The translations under genes were made by a program, and so were the position numbers. Shown in pieces: positions 8,188-16,990 of a stretch of 23,407 nucleotides of DNA (its first letter is position 1; each line of letters starts with the position of its first letter). The stretch is taken from positions 413,945 through 437,351 of the forward strand of contig CAUYUJ010013925.1 in NCBI GenBank assembly GCA_963575745.1, in the 5' to 3' direction. The notes under the pieces are model-generated. The model saw only the letters and a list, made by a program, of their open reading frames with translations, had not been told where the DNA came from and searched no databases. The stretch comes from Prorocentrum cordatum. Its lineage: Eukaryota; Sar; Dinophyceae; Prorocentrales; Prorocentraceae.

Positions 8188-8990
8188 CCGTTGCAGGCTG
8201 GCACGGCCAGACCTGGGCCTGCCCGTGCCGCGCTTTCGGCCTGACCAATACGACCTGACCTGTTGAAAAGAGCGCCGTTTTTCTGTTGGCAGAGAAGTTG
8301 TTGAAATGGCTAAGATGTTTCTAGCAAAATGAATCAAGAGTTGGTGATTTCTGCGAGGGTTGAATAAATAGTTGGCGAAGTTTTGAAGAGTTGATTAAAT
8401 CGTTGACCTGTGTTTTATGATCTCCGTTGAAGATCACCCCAACTATTTTCGCATGGTGGTGCGTTTCGGCGGACATTGTTTGAACGCGCCATGTTCGAGC
8501 AGGAACCGTATGTCTGCATCGGGGCCTGACTGGGCAACTTTTTATGGACTTCAGGCACTGCACTCAAGGCTTGTTGAACCCTGCGGGTGTGTTGAGGACG
8601 GGGGGGGGAAGGGAGGGCGGAGGGGAGGAGGGGGGGGGACAAAGAGAGGATCAAAGAGGGACATTGTCCATCGCACCCGCCTTATCAACAATTCTTGGCG
8701 CCCAGCCCCCTGCAGCGTGAGCTTTTAGCCCCCGGGTGCAACCCCAGCGCAAGTCTTGACCGACCAACATTTTGCAACGTCGAATGCTCTGGGGGCGCCT
8801 CGACCAGGTATTTGGTGAGCTCAATCTTTGTTGGCGGAGATAAAACATTATACATGCGCGTGCACATGCCCAACGTGCCACCACCTACTGCGCATCCTAT
8901 GTTCCACCGCCAGTGTAGCGCATGCTGAAAACTATTGTGCTTTATCTTTGCGCGTTCGCGGTAGTCGCGCGACCCTCGGTTGCAGCGCCG
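8188..8990. other. Non-genic stretch with a G-rich tract and GTTGAA-rich AT segment
   Basis: A segment at 8285-8420 is AT-richer and repeats GTTGAA, AGTTG and GTTGATT-like words, similar to 12507-12620. G runs lie at about 8600-8640. The part from 8680 to 8990 is mixed-composition sequence directly upstream of the candidate gene start and may hold its promoter, but I recognise no element. Confidence 0.4.
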
Positions 8991-8996
8991 CTCTTC

Positions 8997-9021
8997 ATAT
9001 CTCTTGCTCTCACCTTTGCAG
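8997..9021 (+). promoter_or_regulatory. Candidate trans-splice acceptor site
   Basis: A pyrimidine-rich run ends in TTTGCAG at 9021, with a CTCAC branch-point-like word at 9009-9013. Dinoflagellate genes receive the spliced leader at such AG sites a short distance upstream of the start codon. Here the ATG follows after 16 bases. Confidence 0.35.
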
Positions 9022-9037
9022 CATTCCTCCACAAGTG

Positions 9038-9285
9038 ATGGCTCGCCGCGACAGCAAGCCGCAGAAGAACGACGCCGACTACAACGTCATTGCAATTTAC
9101 GCTACGGGCCAACGAACAAAGACTATTGACCATTGCGGGGAGCGTGCGTCCAGTGGGCTCACCCCATCGGCCCTGGGCCAGAGCACCTCGCATCTTCATT
9201 GTGCGCGTGTTTCAGGCGGTCCCCTTCCTCTCAGATGTGTTCCGCGCCTTTCTGCCAGAATCGCCCCCCTTTGCCCAGGGCCCTG
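9038..9285 (+). CDS. Candidate 5' end of a host gene, two exons, product unknown
   Basis: From the ATG at 9038, sixteen codons (MARRDSKPQKNDADYN) have G or C in almost every third position; then the bias collapses. GTCATTG at 9086 could be a GT donor. TGTTTCAG ending at 9215 could be its acceptor, giving a 130-base intron in phase 0. The following frame, from GCG at 9216, reads AVPFLSDVFRAFLPE and onward and again looks coding. The base after the acceptor is G, as is usual in dinoflagellates. Exon 2 is lost in dispersed repeat D from 9289. The frame across 9038-9670 is also open without splicing, so the intron is inference. No family is recognised, and the gene may be truncated or dead. Confidence 0.33.
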
Positions 9286-9288
9286 GAC

Positions 9289-9617
9289 GGCCGACGAGGC
9301 CATGGCGATCGCTCCACGAGGGCCCAAAGGGCGCCGAAAAGGCTACGACGGCTCAGGCGAGGCCCGAGAGAACCCCGAAGGGCCCCATGCACGCACCGCG
9401 GGAGGGCGCCGCGCGGCCCCGGAGGCTCCCGCGACGGGCCCGGGCGGAGCGCTGGGGCCGTCTCGGGATCCTCTCGGGCCGTCCGGGGCCCTCCCTTGGA
9501 GCGTACATGGGGACGTGCGTGGCCGTCGAGGGCCTCTCTCCAGCCGTCGTGGGCTCTTCTGGGAGGCGTTCGTGCGCCCCTGGCTTATGTCGGGCATGTC
9601 CCCCTGCAGGGGGATCT
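9289..9617 (+). repeat. Dispersed repeat family D with internal imperfect hairpin
   Basis: The element starts GGCCGACGAGGCC and ends with GTCGGGCATGTCCCC and a CTGCAGGGGG hairpin-like end. Between them, about 9335-9455 and 9460-9590 are imperfect inverted copies. One reading of this is that both strands can be translated to a similar peptide: PMHAPREG on plus and PMYAPREG on minus. A shorter copy without the hairpin lies inverted at 11890-11975. GC-rich ORFs here on both strands are by-products of the palindrome. Confidence 0.6.
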
Positions 9618-9652
9618 TGGACGAAACCCAATCAGAATTTGGGGGGGGTTAT

Positions 9653-9955
9653 GGGGCTTTAGGGCTTTAGGGCTATGGGGCTATAGGGCTATAGGGCGAT
9701 GTGGCCATAGGGATATAGGGCTAGAAGCCTTTAGGGCTATGGGGCTATGGGGCTACAGAGCTATAGGGCTATAGGGCTAAGGGCTATAAGGCTATTCGGG
9801 CTATAGGGCCATATACGGCTATAGGGCTTTAGGACCATAGGGCTATAGGGCTATAGGGCTATAGGGCTATAGGGCTATAGGGCTATAGGGCTATGGGGCT
9901 ATGCGGCTATGGGGCTATTGGGCTATTGGGCTATTGGGCTATAGGGCTATCGGAG
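9653..9955. repeat. GGGCTATA octamer satellite, array 1
   Basis: About 36 units of GGGCTATA with variants GGGCTTTA, GGGGCTAT and GGGCTATT. The first units carry TTTAGGG-like text. A second short array in the same orientation lies at 11472-11562. Confidence 0.9.
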
Positions 9956-10070
9956 GTGAGGGGGTGAGATCGAAGTGGAACGGCGAGCCCCCCACCGGGA
10001 AATCGGTTTCGGTTTCGTGTTCGTGCGTGCCGTGCGTGCGAGGCGAAGCTGCGTGGGCGGGCGAGAAAGT
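9956..10070. other. Unique spacer inside the satellite island
   Basis: About 115 bases of GC-rich sequence with short GCGTGCGTGC text. No feature was recognised. Confidence 0.4.
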
Positions 10071-10210
10071 CTCCTGTGGCTGAGGCGCGGCCGGACCAAA
10101 TGTTTCTCTTCTGGGGCGCGGGGCCCCGCGGTGTCCCGCCGGTGTCCCGCGGTGTCCTCCTGTGGCTGAGGCGCGGCCGGACCAAATGTTTCTCATCCGG
10201 GGCGCGGGGC

Positions 10211-11195
<985 letters not shown>

Positions 11196-11425
11196 TGATT
11201 GTGAGAGCGATTGTGATATCGATAGTGAGATCGATATTGAGACCGAATGTGAGATCGATTGTGTGATCGATTGTGAGATCGATTGTGAAATCAATTGTGA
11301 GATCGATCGAATGAAATAGATCGAGTGAGATCGATTGTGAGATCGATCGAGTGAGATCGATCGAGCGAGACCGATAGTGAGATCGATACTGAGATCGATA
11401 GTGAGACCGATCGAGTGAGACGTTG
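11196..11425. repeat. 12-mer satellite rich in GATCGAT
   Basis: Imperfect tandem units of GTGAGATCGATT with many variants. GATCGAT and ATCGAT palindromes are frequent. ORFs with ISLDL/SQSIS repeats on the minus strand are by-products. Confidence 0.88.
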
Positions 11426-11471
11426 GTTCCCCCCCCGAACCTCCTTATCACCCGAAGGGTGGTCGTATAGG

Positions 11472-11562
11472 TACGGCTATAGGGCTATAGGGTTATAGTG
11501 CTATAGGGATATATGGCGATTGGGCTATTGGGCTATAGGGATATAGGGCTATTGGGCTAGGC
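11472..11562. repeat. GGGCTATA octamer satellite, array 2
   Basis: About ten degenerate units in the same orientation as array 1, some 1.5 kb away. Confidence 0.85.
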
Positions 11563-11564
11563 AC

Positions 11565-11755
11565 CCCCGGGCACTTCTGGGCACCCCGGGCACCCGGGCA
11601 CCCCTGGGCACCCGGGCACCCCCGGGCACCCCCGGGCACCCGGGCACCCGGCCCCGGCCACCGAAATCGGCCACACACCTGGGCACCCGGGCACCCCCGG
11701 GAACCCCCGGGCACCCGGGCACCCGGCCCCGGCCACCGAAATCGGCCGCTCACCT
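11565..11755. repeat. GGGCACCC octamer satellite with duplicated insert
   Basis: Tandem GGGCACCC units are interrupted twice by the same text: CCCGGCCCCGGCCACCG followed by AAATCGGCC, at about 11646-11672 and 11721-11747. The whole block is therefore a duplicated segment of about 75 bp. Confidence 0.85.
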
Positions 11756-11889
11756 CACCTCAGCTTTATATCCGCTAGGACCCCTACAGAGGCAAGCTCT
11801 GATTGGGGGAAAAACACATTCAAAAGATGCCCAAAAATACTAAGAACAAAAAAAGCTCCCAGACTATTTTTTGACTATTTCTGAACATT
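11756..11889. other. AT-richer spacer at the right edge of the satellite island
   Basis: AT-richer unique sequence. It contains TCTGATTGGG at 11798-11807, an inverted match to CCCAATCAGA at 9627-9636 on the other side of the island. Confidence 0.5.
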
Positions 11890-11975
11890 CACCCTGTAGA
11901 GGGACAGGCCCGACTTGACCCTTGGCCTCTGGGCCTTTGGGTCCTCTTGGAACGATCTCTGGGGCCTCGTCGGCC
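11890..11975 (-). repeat. Dispersed repeat family D, internally deleted inverted copy
   Basis: On the minus strand it begins GGCCGACGAGGCC and continues with a block matching GATCGCTCCACGAGGGCCC of copy 1 (here GATCGTTCCAAGAGGACCC). It then jumps to the end block GTCGGGCCTGTCCCTCTACA. The hairpin part of copy 1 is missing. Confidence 0.6.
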
Positions 11976-11991
11976 TCCTCGTTCTGCCGGA

Positions 11992-12519
11992 ATGGCCAGC
12001 ATCAGTTCTCTTCGCCACGCGCGCCCCCTCCCTGCCCTTCTTCGCCGCAACCAGCCTACTTCTTCCTCGTCTACTCAGTCCACTCGGCCATCCACCCGTC
12101 GCCCGCCGCCCGTCTGGCATCGGCTCATTTCAATTCTGTCGCGTCCTCCCCTGCTGCTTCGCCCTCTTCTTTTGATCACGTCGGCCTTCTCCGTCGCCGC
12201 GACGCGCGCCCCGGCAGAGAACGAGCGCCTCGCACCCATGCGCCGCGCCCCCCGGCAAAATTACCATCGTGCTGTTCAACAATTCCACCAGCTGTGTTGC
12301 TTTAGCGCGCCGTCCAACCAAATGCCATGGCCTCACCAAATGTCATGCGTTGTTCAACAATTCCACCAACTTTGCTGTTTCAGCGCGCCGTCCAACCAAA
12401 AGCTGCAAAAAACATTGAAACAACAGTTGAAACGCGCGTCGGGCGGCACAGGAGATGCGCAAATCGGTGTGATCTCAGTGGGCGCAGCAGATTCGCTGTA
12501 TTTTGTTGGGGGAAGTTGA
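11992..12519 (+). CDS. Weak hypothetical ORF with an in-frame 26-residue duplication
   Basis: The ORF from ATG 11992 to TGA 12519 has about 175 codons. Residues near 45-65 form a hydrophobic stretch (LISILSRPPLLLRPLLLIT) that could be a membrane segment. Later, VQQFHQLCCFSAPSNQ occurs twice, 26 residues apart. No family is recognised. The repeated part overlaps a 78 bp DNA repeat and the GTTGAA-rich repeat family, and the third-position bias of the first 80 codons is only moderate, so this may not be a gene. Confidence 0.18.
   Translation: MASISSLRHARPLPALLRRNQPTSSSSTQSTRPSTRRPPPVWHRLISILSRPPLLLRPLLLITSAFSVAATRAPAENERLAPMRRAPRQNYHRAVQQFHQLCCFSAPSNQMPWPHQMSCVVQQFHQLCCFSAPSNQKLQKTLKQQLKRASGGTGDAQIGVISVGAADSLYFVGGS
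12271..12402 (+). repeat. 78 bp-period direct repeat, two copies
   Basis: GTTCAACAATTCCACCA begins at 12274 and again at 12352, and each copy continues through AGCGCGCCGTCCAACCAAA. About 50 bp are shared with few differences. The spacing of 78 keeps the reading frame. Confidence 0.85.
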
Positions 12520-12620
12520 CAAACTAGTTGAAACAATTACGTTGAAACAAGTTGGAAACATAGTTGAAGAAAGTTTGAAAAATAGTTGGGGACAAAGTTT
12601 TGAAACATAGTTGAAAAATG
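12507..12620 (+). repeat. GTTGAA/AGTTTGAAA-rich imperfect repeat
   Basis: The segment repeats GTTGAAACA, AGTTTGAAAAATAGTTG and close variants. Similar word content occurs at 8285-8420 (plus) and 14270-14350 (minus). It is much more AT-rich than its surroundings. Confidence 0.55.
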
Positions 12621-12911
12621 TGGCGGAAAATTTGAGAACCATTGCTTGCTCCAAAATCGCCACTCCAATTGAGTCGGCAGCCCCGAGCGCTCGCGAGCGC
12701 GCCGATGTGCAAGCAATTCGCGCCTCAAACAATATCACGCGCAATTCCGCCTGCGCCCCCAGCCAATTGACTGCCTTATCCCAACGGCAGCCGTGTTCGG
12801 GTCGCTGTTTTTTGCAATCCGCCCCCCGCCAACCGCGTCAACCAATGAACAAGCAAAACAATCCTTATCTGTCCCCACTCTCCCCCTCCTTATTTCTCAT
12901 GTGTTTTCTTT
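12621..12911. other. Non-genic stretch
   Basis: No gene is supported. GAGCGCTCGCGAGCGCGC at about 12684-12701 is a short dyad. Confidence 0.4.
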
Positions 12912-13090
12912 CCTCTCTCTCTCTCTCTCTCTGTTGTTCTCTCTCTCTCTCTCTCTCCCTCTCTCTCCCTCTCTCCCTATCTCTCTCCCTATCTCTCTCT
13001 CTCTCTCTCTCTTTCTTTATGTGTGCTGTTTCTCTCTCTCTCTCTCTTCCTCTCCCTACCTCTCTCTCTCCCCCTCTTTCTCCCTCCCCC
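12912..13090. repeat. CT microsatellite
   Basis: A long CT dinucleotide repeat with CCT, TGTTGTT and TTTATGTGTG interruptions. Frames of Ser-Leu on plus and Glu-Arg on minus are by-products. Confidence 0.95.
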
Positions 13091-13740
13091 TCCCCCGCTC
13101 GCCTCAGCGCCATCTCTGGGCGCGCCTGGGCCGCCCCGGGGCCCCCGCCCACCGACGCAACATCCTGGTCCTCGGGCGGGGCCCCCGGCTAGCCCCCCCT
13201 CGCCGCGCCGCCCTCCCGAAGCGAAGCTCACGGGGCCCCCCTCCCCATTGTCTCCTCCCTCCCGATTCCTTGCCAGCTGCCCCATACAGCCCCTCCTCCG
13301 CGAGAGACCTCAACGATGCCGATGTTTGACGTTTGGACCCCCCATGCAGTTCCCTGTTCGTGCTCGGTTCCCCGAGCTCGCGAAAACCACCGATCGTTGA
13401 AGGCGTCGCGCTCCGTTCCCCCCTCCAACTGGCCATCGTTCGGACGTCCATTTCCTCTGTTGTTTTCGGCTTCGTGCGTGGTCTTTTTCGCGAAATGATC
13501 AAGGATGCTCCTCGATGGCCCTCGCCGGAGGAAAAATGTACACGTCCGAGCGATGCCAAGCCAACCAGCGGGGCCATTCGCTCCTTCGGGTGCGGGGGCC
13601 TCGCGAGACCACCACAATCCTCCGACGGCGCCTCCCGACTTAGTCTGTCGATGCCCATCCCCCGCCCCCTGCCAGCCACGACCCCCTCCCCCTCCCCACG
13701 CTTCCCCCGCCCATTCAGAAGGCCTCTCCAACCAAGCATG
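13091..13740. other. GC-rich stretch without a supported gene
   Basis: Long frames exist on both strands (for example 13751-13104 minus and 13333-13851 plus), but they overlap. They show no domain and carry Pro/Gly/Arg runs expected from composition. I see no splice or leader context that would favour one strand. Confidence 0.4.
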
Positions 13741-14474
13741 ATGCTATACATATGTATATGTGTAGATATGTATACATATATATCTCAGAATAGCATGCGA
13801 AATCTTGAACACTTAGCTAGCCTGTTAGACACCACAAGCAAATGCTGCTGAAGTGCCTTGCGCATGAGCAAATTCGCTGCCCAAGCCCTTTGTTCCCCCC
13901 GAAAGTAGGAACTCGTTTCTGGTGATCTGGCTAAATTTAAGTTACCCCCCCTAGGGCCCTAGGGCCAAGGGCCCCATGTGATCAAAGGACTGGGGCCTCT
14001 GGGGCTCTTGAGCATATGGGCCGCTCGGGCATACCAGCAGTTCTGTCCATCAGCGTTGTCCACTGTGGTGGTCAGTTGCCCAGACTTGAGCCTCCTTTTC
14101 TCTCCCCCTTCCTCCTCCATCATCACCGTCCTGCTGATCATCCTGCTGCGCTGCTGCTGCTGTTGACACTTATTTCTGCTGCTGGTGACCCCTCTGTCCT
14201 CGCGCTGCCGCTGCTGACTCTGCTCCTGCTGCAAGGGCCCAGGACCCATGTCTTGCTTATCAACCTTTTCGTATACTGTTTCCAACATGTTTCGACTTCT
14301 CCTCAACTTTGAAATGCACTGTTCAACACTCTATCCAACAATTCTGCTCATTCTGGTTGTGGCTTCACAAAGGCGCGGCCCAGACCTAGGCCAGAAGAAC
14401 ATCCCTCCAAAACAGGCAGGACATCCAGGGGTGCCCTCCCCAGGATGCACAAGAACATCAAACAAACACGAATC
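13741..14474. other. Mixed non-genic stretch with a short AT palindrome cluster
   Basis: 13746-13785 holds ATACATATGTAT and ATGTATACAT palindromes in an AT-rich island. GCCCTAGGGC-type palindromes lie at 13951-13970. CTGCTG repeats occur at about 14146-14165. The end (14270-14350) has minus-strand GTTGAA/GTTGGAAACA words. No gene is supported. Confidence 0.45.
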
Positions 14475-14660
14475 GGGGGCGTCCAAGAGGGGGTATCCAA
14501 GAGTGGGGGGGGGCGCAAATCATGGCCGGCGGCATGGGCGCGGCCCATGGGTGGTGCGGGGACGTAGTGAAATAAGAAGGGGCGCCATAAAATCTGGGGA
14601 GATATCGTGGCCCCCGCCATGATACCCACCCAGCCCAGTCATCCCCCCCTCTCTGCTTCC
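14475..14660 (+). repeat. Dispersed repeat family B, copy 1
   Basis: About 185 bp align with 15831-16016 in the same orientation. Landmarks are CCAAGAGGGGG, GCAAATCATGRCCGGCGGCA, GCGGCCCA, an AATAAGAAGGGGCGCC-like block, TCTGGGGARATATCGTGGCC and CCGCCATGATA. No coding role was seen. Confidence 0.8.
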
Positions 14661-14748
14661 CGCGCACGAAGGACGCGAGAATGTCCTCTCCGAACCGACC
14701 TCGATCTCATACCTAGAGGCCTCCTAGATGGGGTCGGCCGGGGTCGGA

Positions 14749-14923
14749 GTAGATAGAGTCGGAGGATCGCGTCGCATCGCCGATACATCAGCGATACATT
14801 GCCGATGCACCAGCGATGCACCGGGATGCATGGGCGACGCCGGCGTGGAGAACATCGGGCTACACATCGAGCCGCATCGCTGACGCATCGACGATACGGC
14901 GCCATCCTCCGACCCCATCTAAA
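14749..14923. repeat. Foldback element 4 built of CGATACATC-like units
   Basis: The left arm at about 14749-14800 and right arm at 14871-14923 are inverted copies of about 50 bp with roughly one in five positions changed. The outer parts share AGATRGRGTCGGAGGAT. The centre repeats CGATACATC/CGATGCACC-like words, so part of the pairing comes from a short tandem repeat that changes orientation. Confidence 0.65.
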
Positions 14924-14936
14924 CGGACCCCATCTA

Positions 14937-15076
14937 TCCCCAGACCCCGGCGTCATGATTTTGTTCATACCTTCGACCCTCCAGAAGTCTCGACCCATTA
15001 CCCTGGACCGCCTCTTGATCTTGAATCGTTCCTTGACGGCCCCGAGGGCCGGTAAAGGCCTCCCAAGGCCGAAACC
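14937..15076 (-). repeat. Dispersed repeat family A, copy 2 (minus)
   Basis: On the minus strand it reads TTTCGGCC, GGCCCTCGGGGCCGTCAAGG, GATTCAAGAT, AATGGGTCGAGACTTCTGG, AATCATGACGCCGGGGTCTG, in the order of the family. It lies directly beside foldback element 4. Confidence 0.7.
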
Positions 15077-15119
15077 AGCGAAGACCTCCAGTCCTGTTCT
15101 GTTTCATTGCCCCAGGGGG

Positions 15120-15285
15120 TCCGGGCGCACGGTTTCCCCCGGGGCCGTAGGCGACACGAGGAAGAGGAGGAGGAGGAGGAGGAGGAGGAGGAGGAGGAGG
15201 AGGGTGAGGAGGAGATGGATGAGGAGGAGGAGGAGGAGGAGGAGAGGAGGAGATGGAGGAGGAGGAGGAGGAGGAGGAGGAGGAG

Positions 15286-15316
<31 letters not shown>

Positions 15317-15760
15317 CGTCGCCTATAAGCCCTTCGGAGAAACCCTCTGGGTCAGAGACCCGGTCCGACAGCACGCCCAACAGGACGCCGAGGCACCGAG
15401 GCCGCGGAGGCGGCGCCCCGAGCCTCCAGCGGCGGCGCGCCCCCTCGAAGGGGGTGGCCTGCACGGCTTCCCCCGGGGCCGCAGGACACCCGAGGAGGAG
15501 GAGGGGGAGGGGGAGGAGGCGGAGGGGGAAGAGGCGGAGGAGGAGGAGGAGGCGGAGGAGGAGGAGGAGGAGGGAGGAGGAGGAGGAGGAGGAGGGAGGA
15601 GGAGAGGAGGAGGAGGAGGAGGAGGGGAGGAGGAGGAGGAGTAAGAGGAGGAGGAGAAGGAGAGGAGGAGGAGGAGGAGCCTGAGCCCTTCAGAGAAACT
15701 CTCCAGGGTGGCCGGGCAACCCGCCCGCCCGCGGAGATGCGCCCGGGCACGCCCGCGGAG
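15120..15760 (+). repeat. About 335 bp tandem duplication containing GGA tracts
   Basis: GCACGGYTTCCCCCGGGGCC starts both units, at 15127 and 15461. Each unit then has a GGA microsatellite (about 15157-15315 and 15493-15678), then AGCCCTTCRGAGAAAC (15328 and 15684), then GC-rich text with GCACGCCC. The GGA tracts differ in length and in interruptions. The poly-Glu and poly-Arg frames here are by-products. Confidence 0.75.
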
Positions 15761-15830
15761 GCGCCACGCGGCGGGGGGACCGGGCCCCCTCGAGCAGTGA
15801 CAGAAATCACGACGGGAGGCTTCTAGTCTC

Positions 15831-16016
15831 GGGAGCGGCCAAGAGGGGGGTGTCCAAGAGGGGGGGGTGCAAATCATGACCGGCGGCATGTGCGCGGCCC
15901 AGCGGGGGGACCAGGGGCGTAATGGAACAAGAAGCGGCGCCAGGAGATCTGGGGAAATATCGTGGCCCCCGCCATGATATCCACCCCCCCCCCTAGTCAT
16001 CACCCCCCTCTTTGCC
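15831..16016 (+). repeat. Dispersed repeat family B, copy 2
   Basis: This is the partner of 14475-14660. It is followed at once by family A copy 3, so B and A may have moved or been duplicated together here. Confidence 0.8.
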
Positions 16017-16031
16017 GCCCCCGATAGCCCT

Positions 16032-16334
16032 CTTCGGCTCCTAGGGGCCCTCGCGGGGCCTCGGGGCCGTCAGAAACCGACTCGGGATGTGAGAAACCGG
16101 TCCCGGGGAATATGAAGGGGCCCTGGGACACACGAATAAATGCACACAAATAACAGGATTCCCTATCTTTTCCTGTATTTTCTGGGTTTTTGTCTTCCCC
16201 CACTTCCCATATGTTCCCAGATACTCCTGGGGATCGACGATGAATTGTGTCTGTGTGTTTTTCTCCCCTCCTGGGAATAGGTCGAAGCCTCTGGGGGTCG
16301 ACGCCATAAGATCGGGACGTCGGGGGTCTGGGGG
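16032..16334 (+). repeat. Dispersed repeat family A, copy 3, split by repeat C
   Basis: The left half (16032-16111) runs from CTTCGGC through GGGGCCGTCAGAAACCGACT to GGTCCCGGGGAAT. The right half (16272-16334) resumes with TGGGAATAGGTCGAAGCCTC, GGGGGTCGACGCC and GACGTCGGGGGTCTGG. Other A copies are continuous at this point, so the 160 bp between is an insertion. Confidence 0.75.
16112..16271 (+). mobile_element. Repeat C, copy 1: 160 bp MITE-like insertion
   Basis: The segment is 160 bp, the same length as 20276-20435, and aligns along its whole length. It begins ATGAAGGGGCCC, has ACACAAATA, GATTCCCTAT and TTTTTGTCTTCCCCC blocks, and ends in CCCCTCC. Its first and last 21 bases form an imperfect inverted repeat (GAAGGGG... 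against GGAGGGG..., with ACACA further in). It lies inside family A, flanked by GGGAAT on the left and TGGGAAT on the right, which fits a short target duplication. There is no ORF, so it would depend on an enzyme made elsewhere. Confidence 0.55.
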
Positions 16335-16520
16335 CCTGCAGCGAGGGAGCGCTCTCGGCGGCGCCGGGGCGTGGTGTGGGACGAGGCCCGCACGAGGGCC
16401 CATTCGGGCGAGGACAGAGCGATCATCGATTCGGTCCAGGGCTACAGTCGGACTTGATTGGACAGGACACGCGAGAGGACACAAGACCCTTCCGAGGGCT
16501 AACCAGCCTCAAACGTATCC
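16335..16520. other. Non-genic stretch
   Basis: No gene is seen. Text at about 16381-16460 (ACGAGGCCCGCACGAGGGCC and onward) resembles a diverged unit of the tandem repeat at 16747-16990. Confidence 0.4.
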
Positions 16521-16583
16521 CTATCCCTAAGATGGGCGAGCAAAAAGCGAGGACAATCTTAGGGATAGGACCTCAAAAACTGA
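16521..16583 (+). other. Two adjacent stem-loops before repeat E
   Basis: CTATCCCTAAGAT (16521-16533) and ATCTTAGGGATAG (16556-16568) are a perfect 13 bp stem with a 22-base loop. CCTCAAAAACTGAGG (16569-16583) is a second small stem-loop immediately after. No run of T follows, so a simple terminator is not suggested. Confidence 0.6.
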
Positions 16584-16639
16584 GGGAATCCTTAAGATCG
16601 GCATCGAGGTGAGGTGATGTCAAACATAGGGATAGGGAT
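16580..16639 (+). repeat. 60 bp dispersed repeat family E, copy 2
   Basis: This is the partner of 8128-8187. The upstream stem-loops are not present at the other copy, so the shared unit is the 60-mer only. Confidence 0.75.
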
Positions 16640-16746
16640 ATGTTTCAAACTGGTAAAGGGTCACATCGCCATAGGAGTGTAAGAAGGCACGTGTCGCGAG
16701 ACACAGGGCACAAGGGTACCCTTGAGCTGGCAGGGTCGACCTACTA

Positions 16747-16990
16747 GTCCGGGCCGACTGTAGGACGAAGCCAGGACGAGGACCAGCTCGGGTGAAGAGA
16801 GATCGAGAATCTCGTCGGTCCGGGGCTTAGACGGAACCAGGACGAGGATCAGTGCGGGTGAGGAGAACTCGAGACTCTCTTACAGGTCCCTGGTGACGAA
16901 GGAGCCAGGGCGAGGATCAGTTTGGGTGAGGACAAACGGAGAATCTCTTCGGTCTGGGGCGAAGACGAAGCCAGGGCGAGGATAACAAAT
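16747..16990 (+). repeat. About 68 bp imperfect tandem repeat, 3.6 units
   Basis: Units start at 16747, 16818, 16886 and 16952 (spacings 71, 68 and 66). The shared text is GTCYGGGGC, then CCAGGRCGAGGATCAG, then GGGTGAGGA, then GAGAATCTCTTCG. The last unit is cut at about 16990. Confidence 0.8.

Noticed and set aside
9353-9631. Minus-strand ORFs of 84-92 codons
   Set aside because: They mirror the plus-strand frame because repeat D is an imperfect palindrome.
9653-9955. True telomere
   Set aside because: The unit is an octamer with C, it is internal, and unrelated satellites continue on the right.
14084-14095. A further spliced-leader relict at CTTGAGCC (minus strand GGCTCAAG)
   Set aside because: Only eight bases match, and the preceding bases do not fit DinoSL.
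16521-16583. Rho-independent terminator
   Set aside because: The stem-loops are not followed by a T run, and the genome is eukaryotic.
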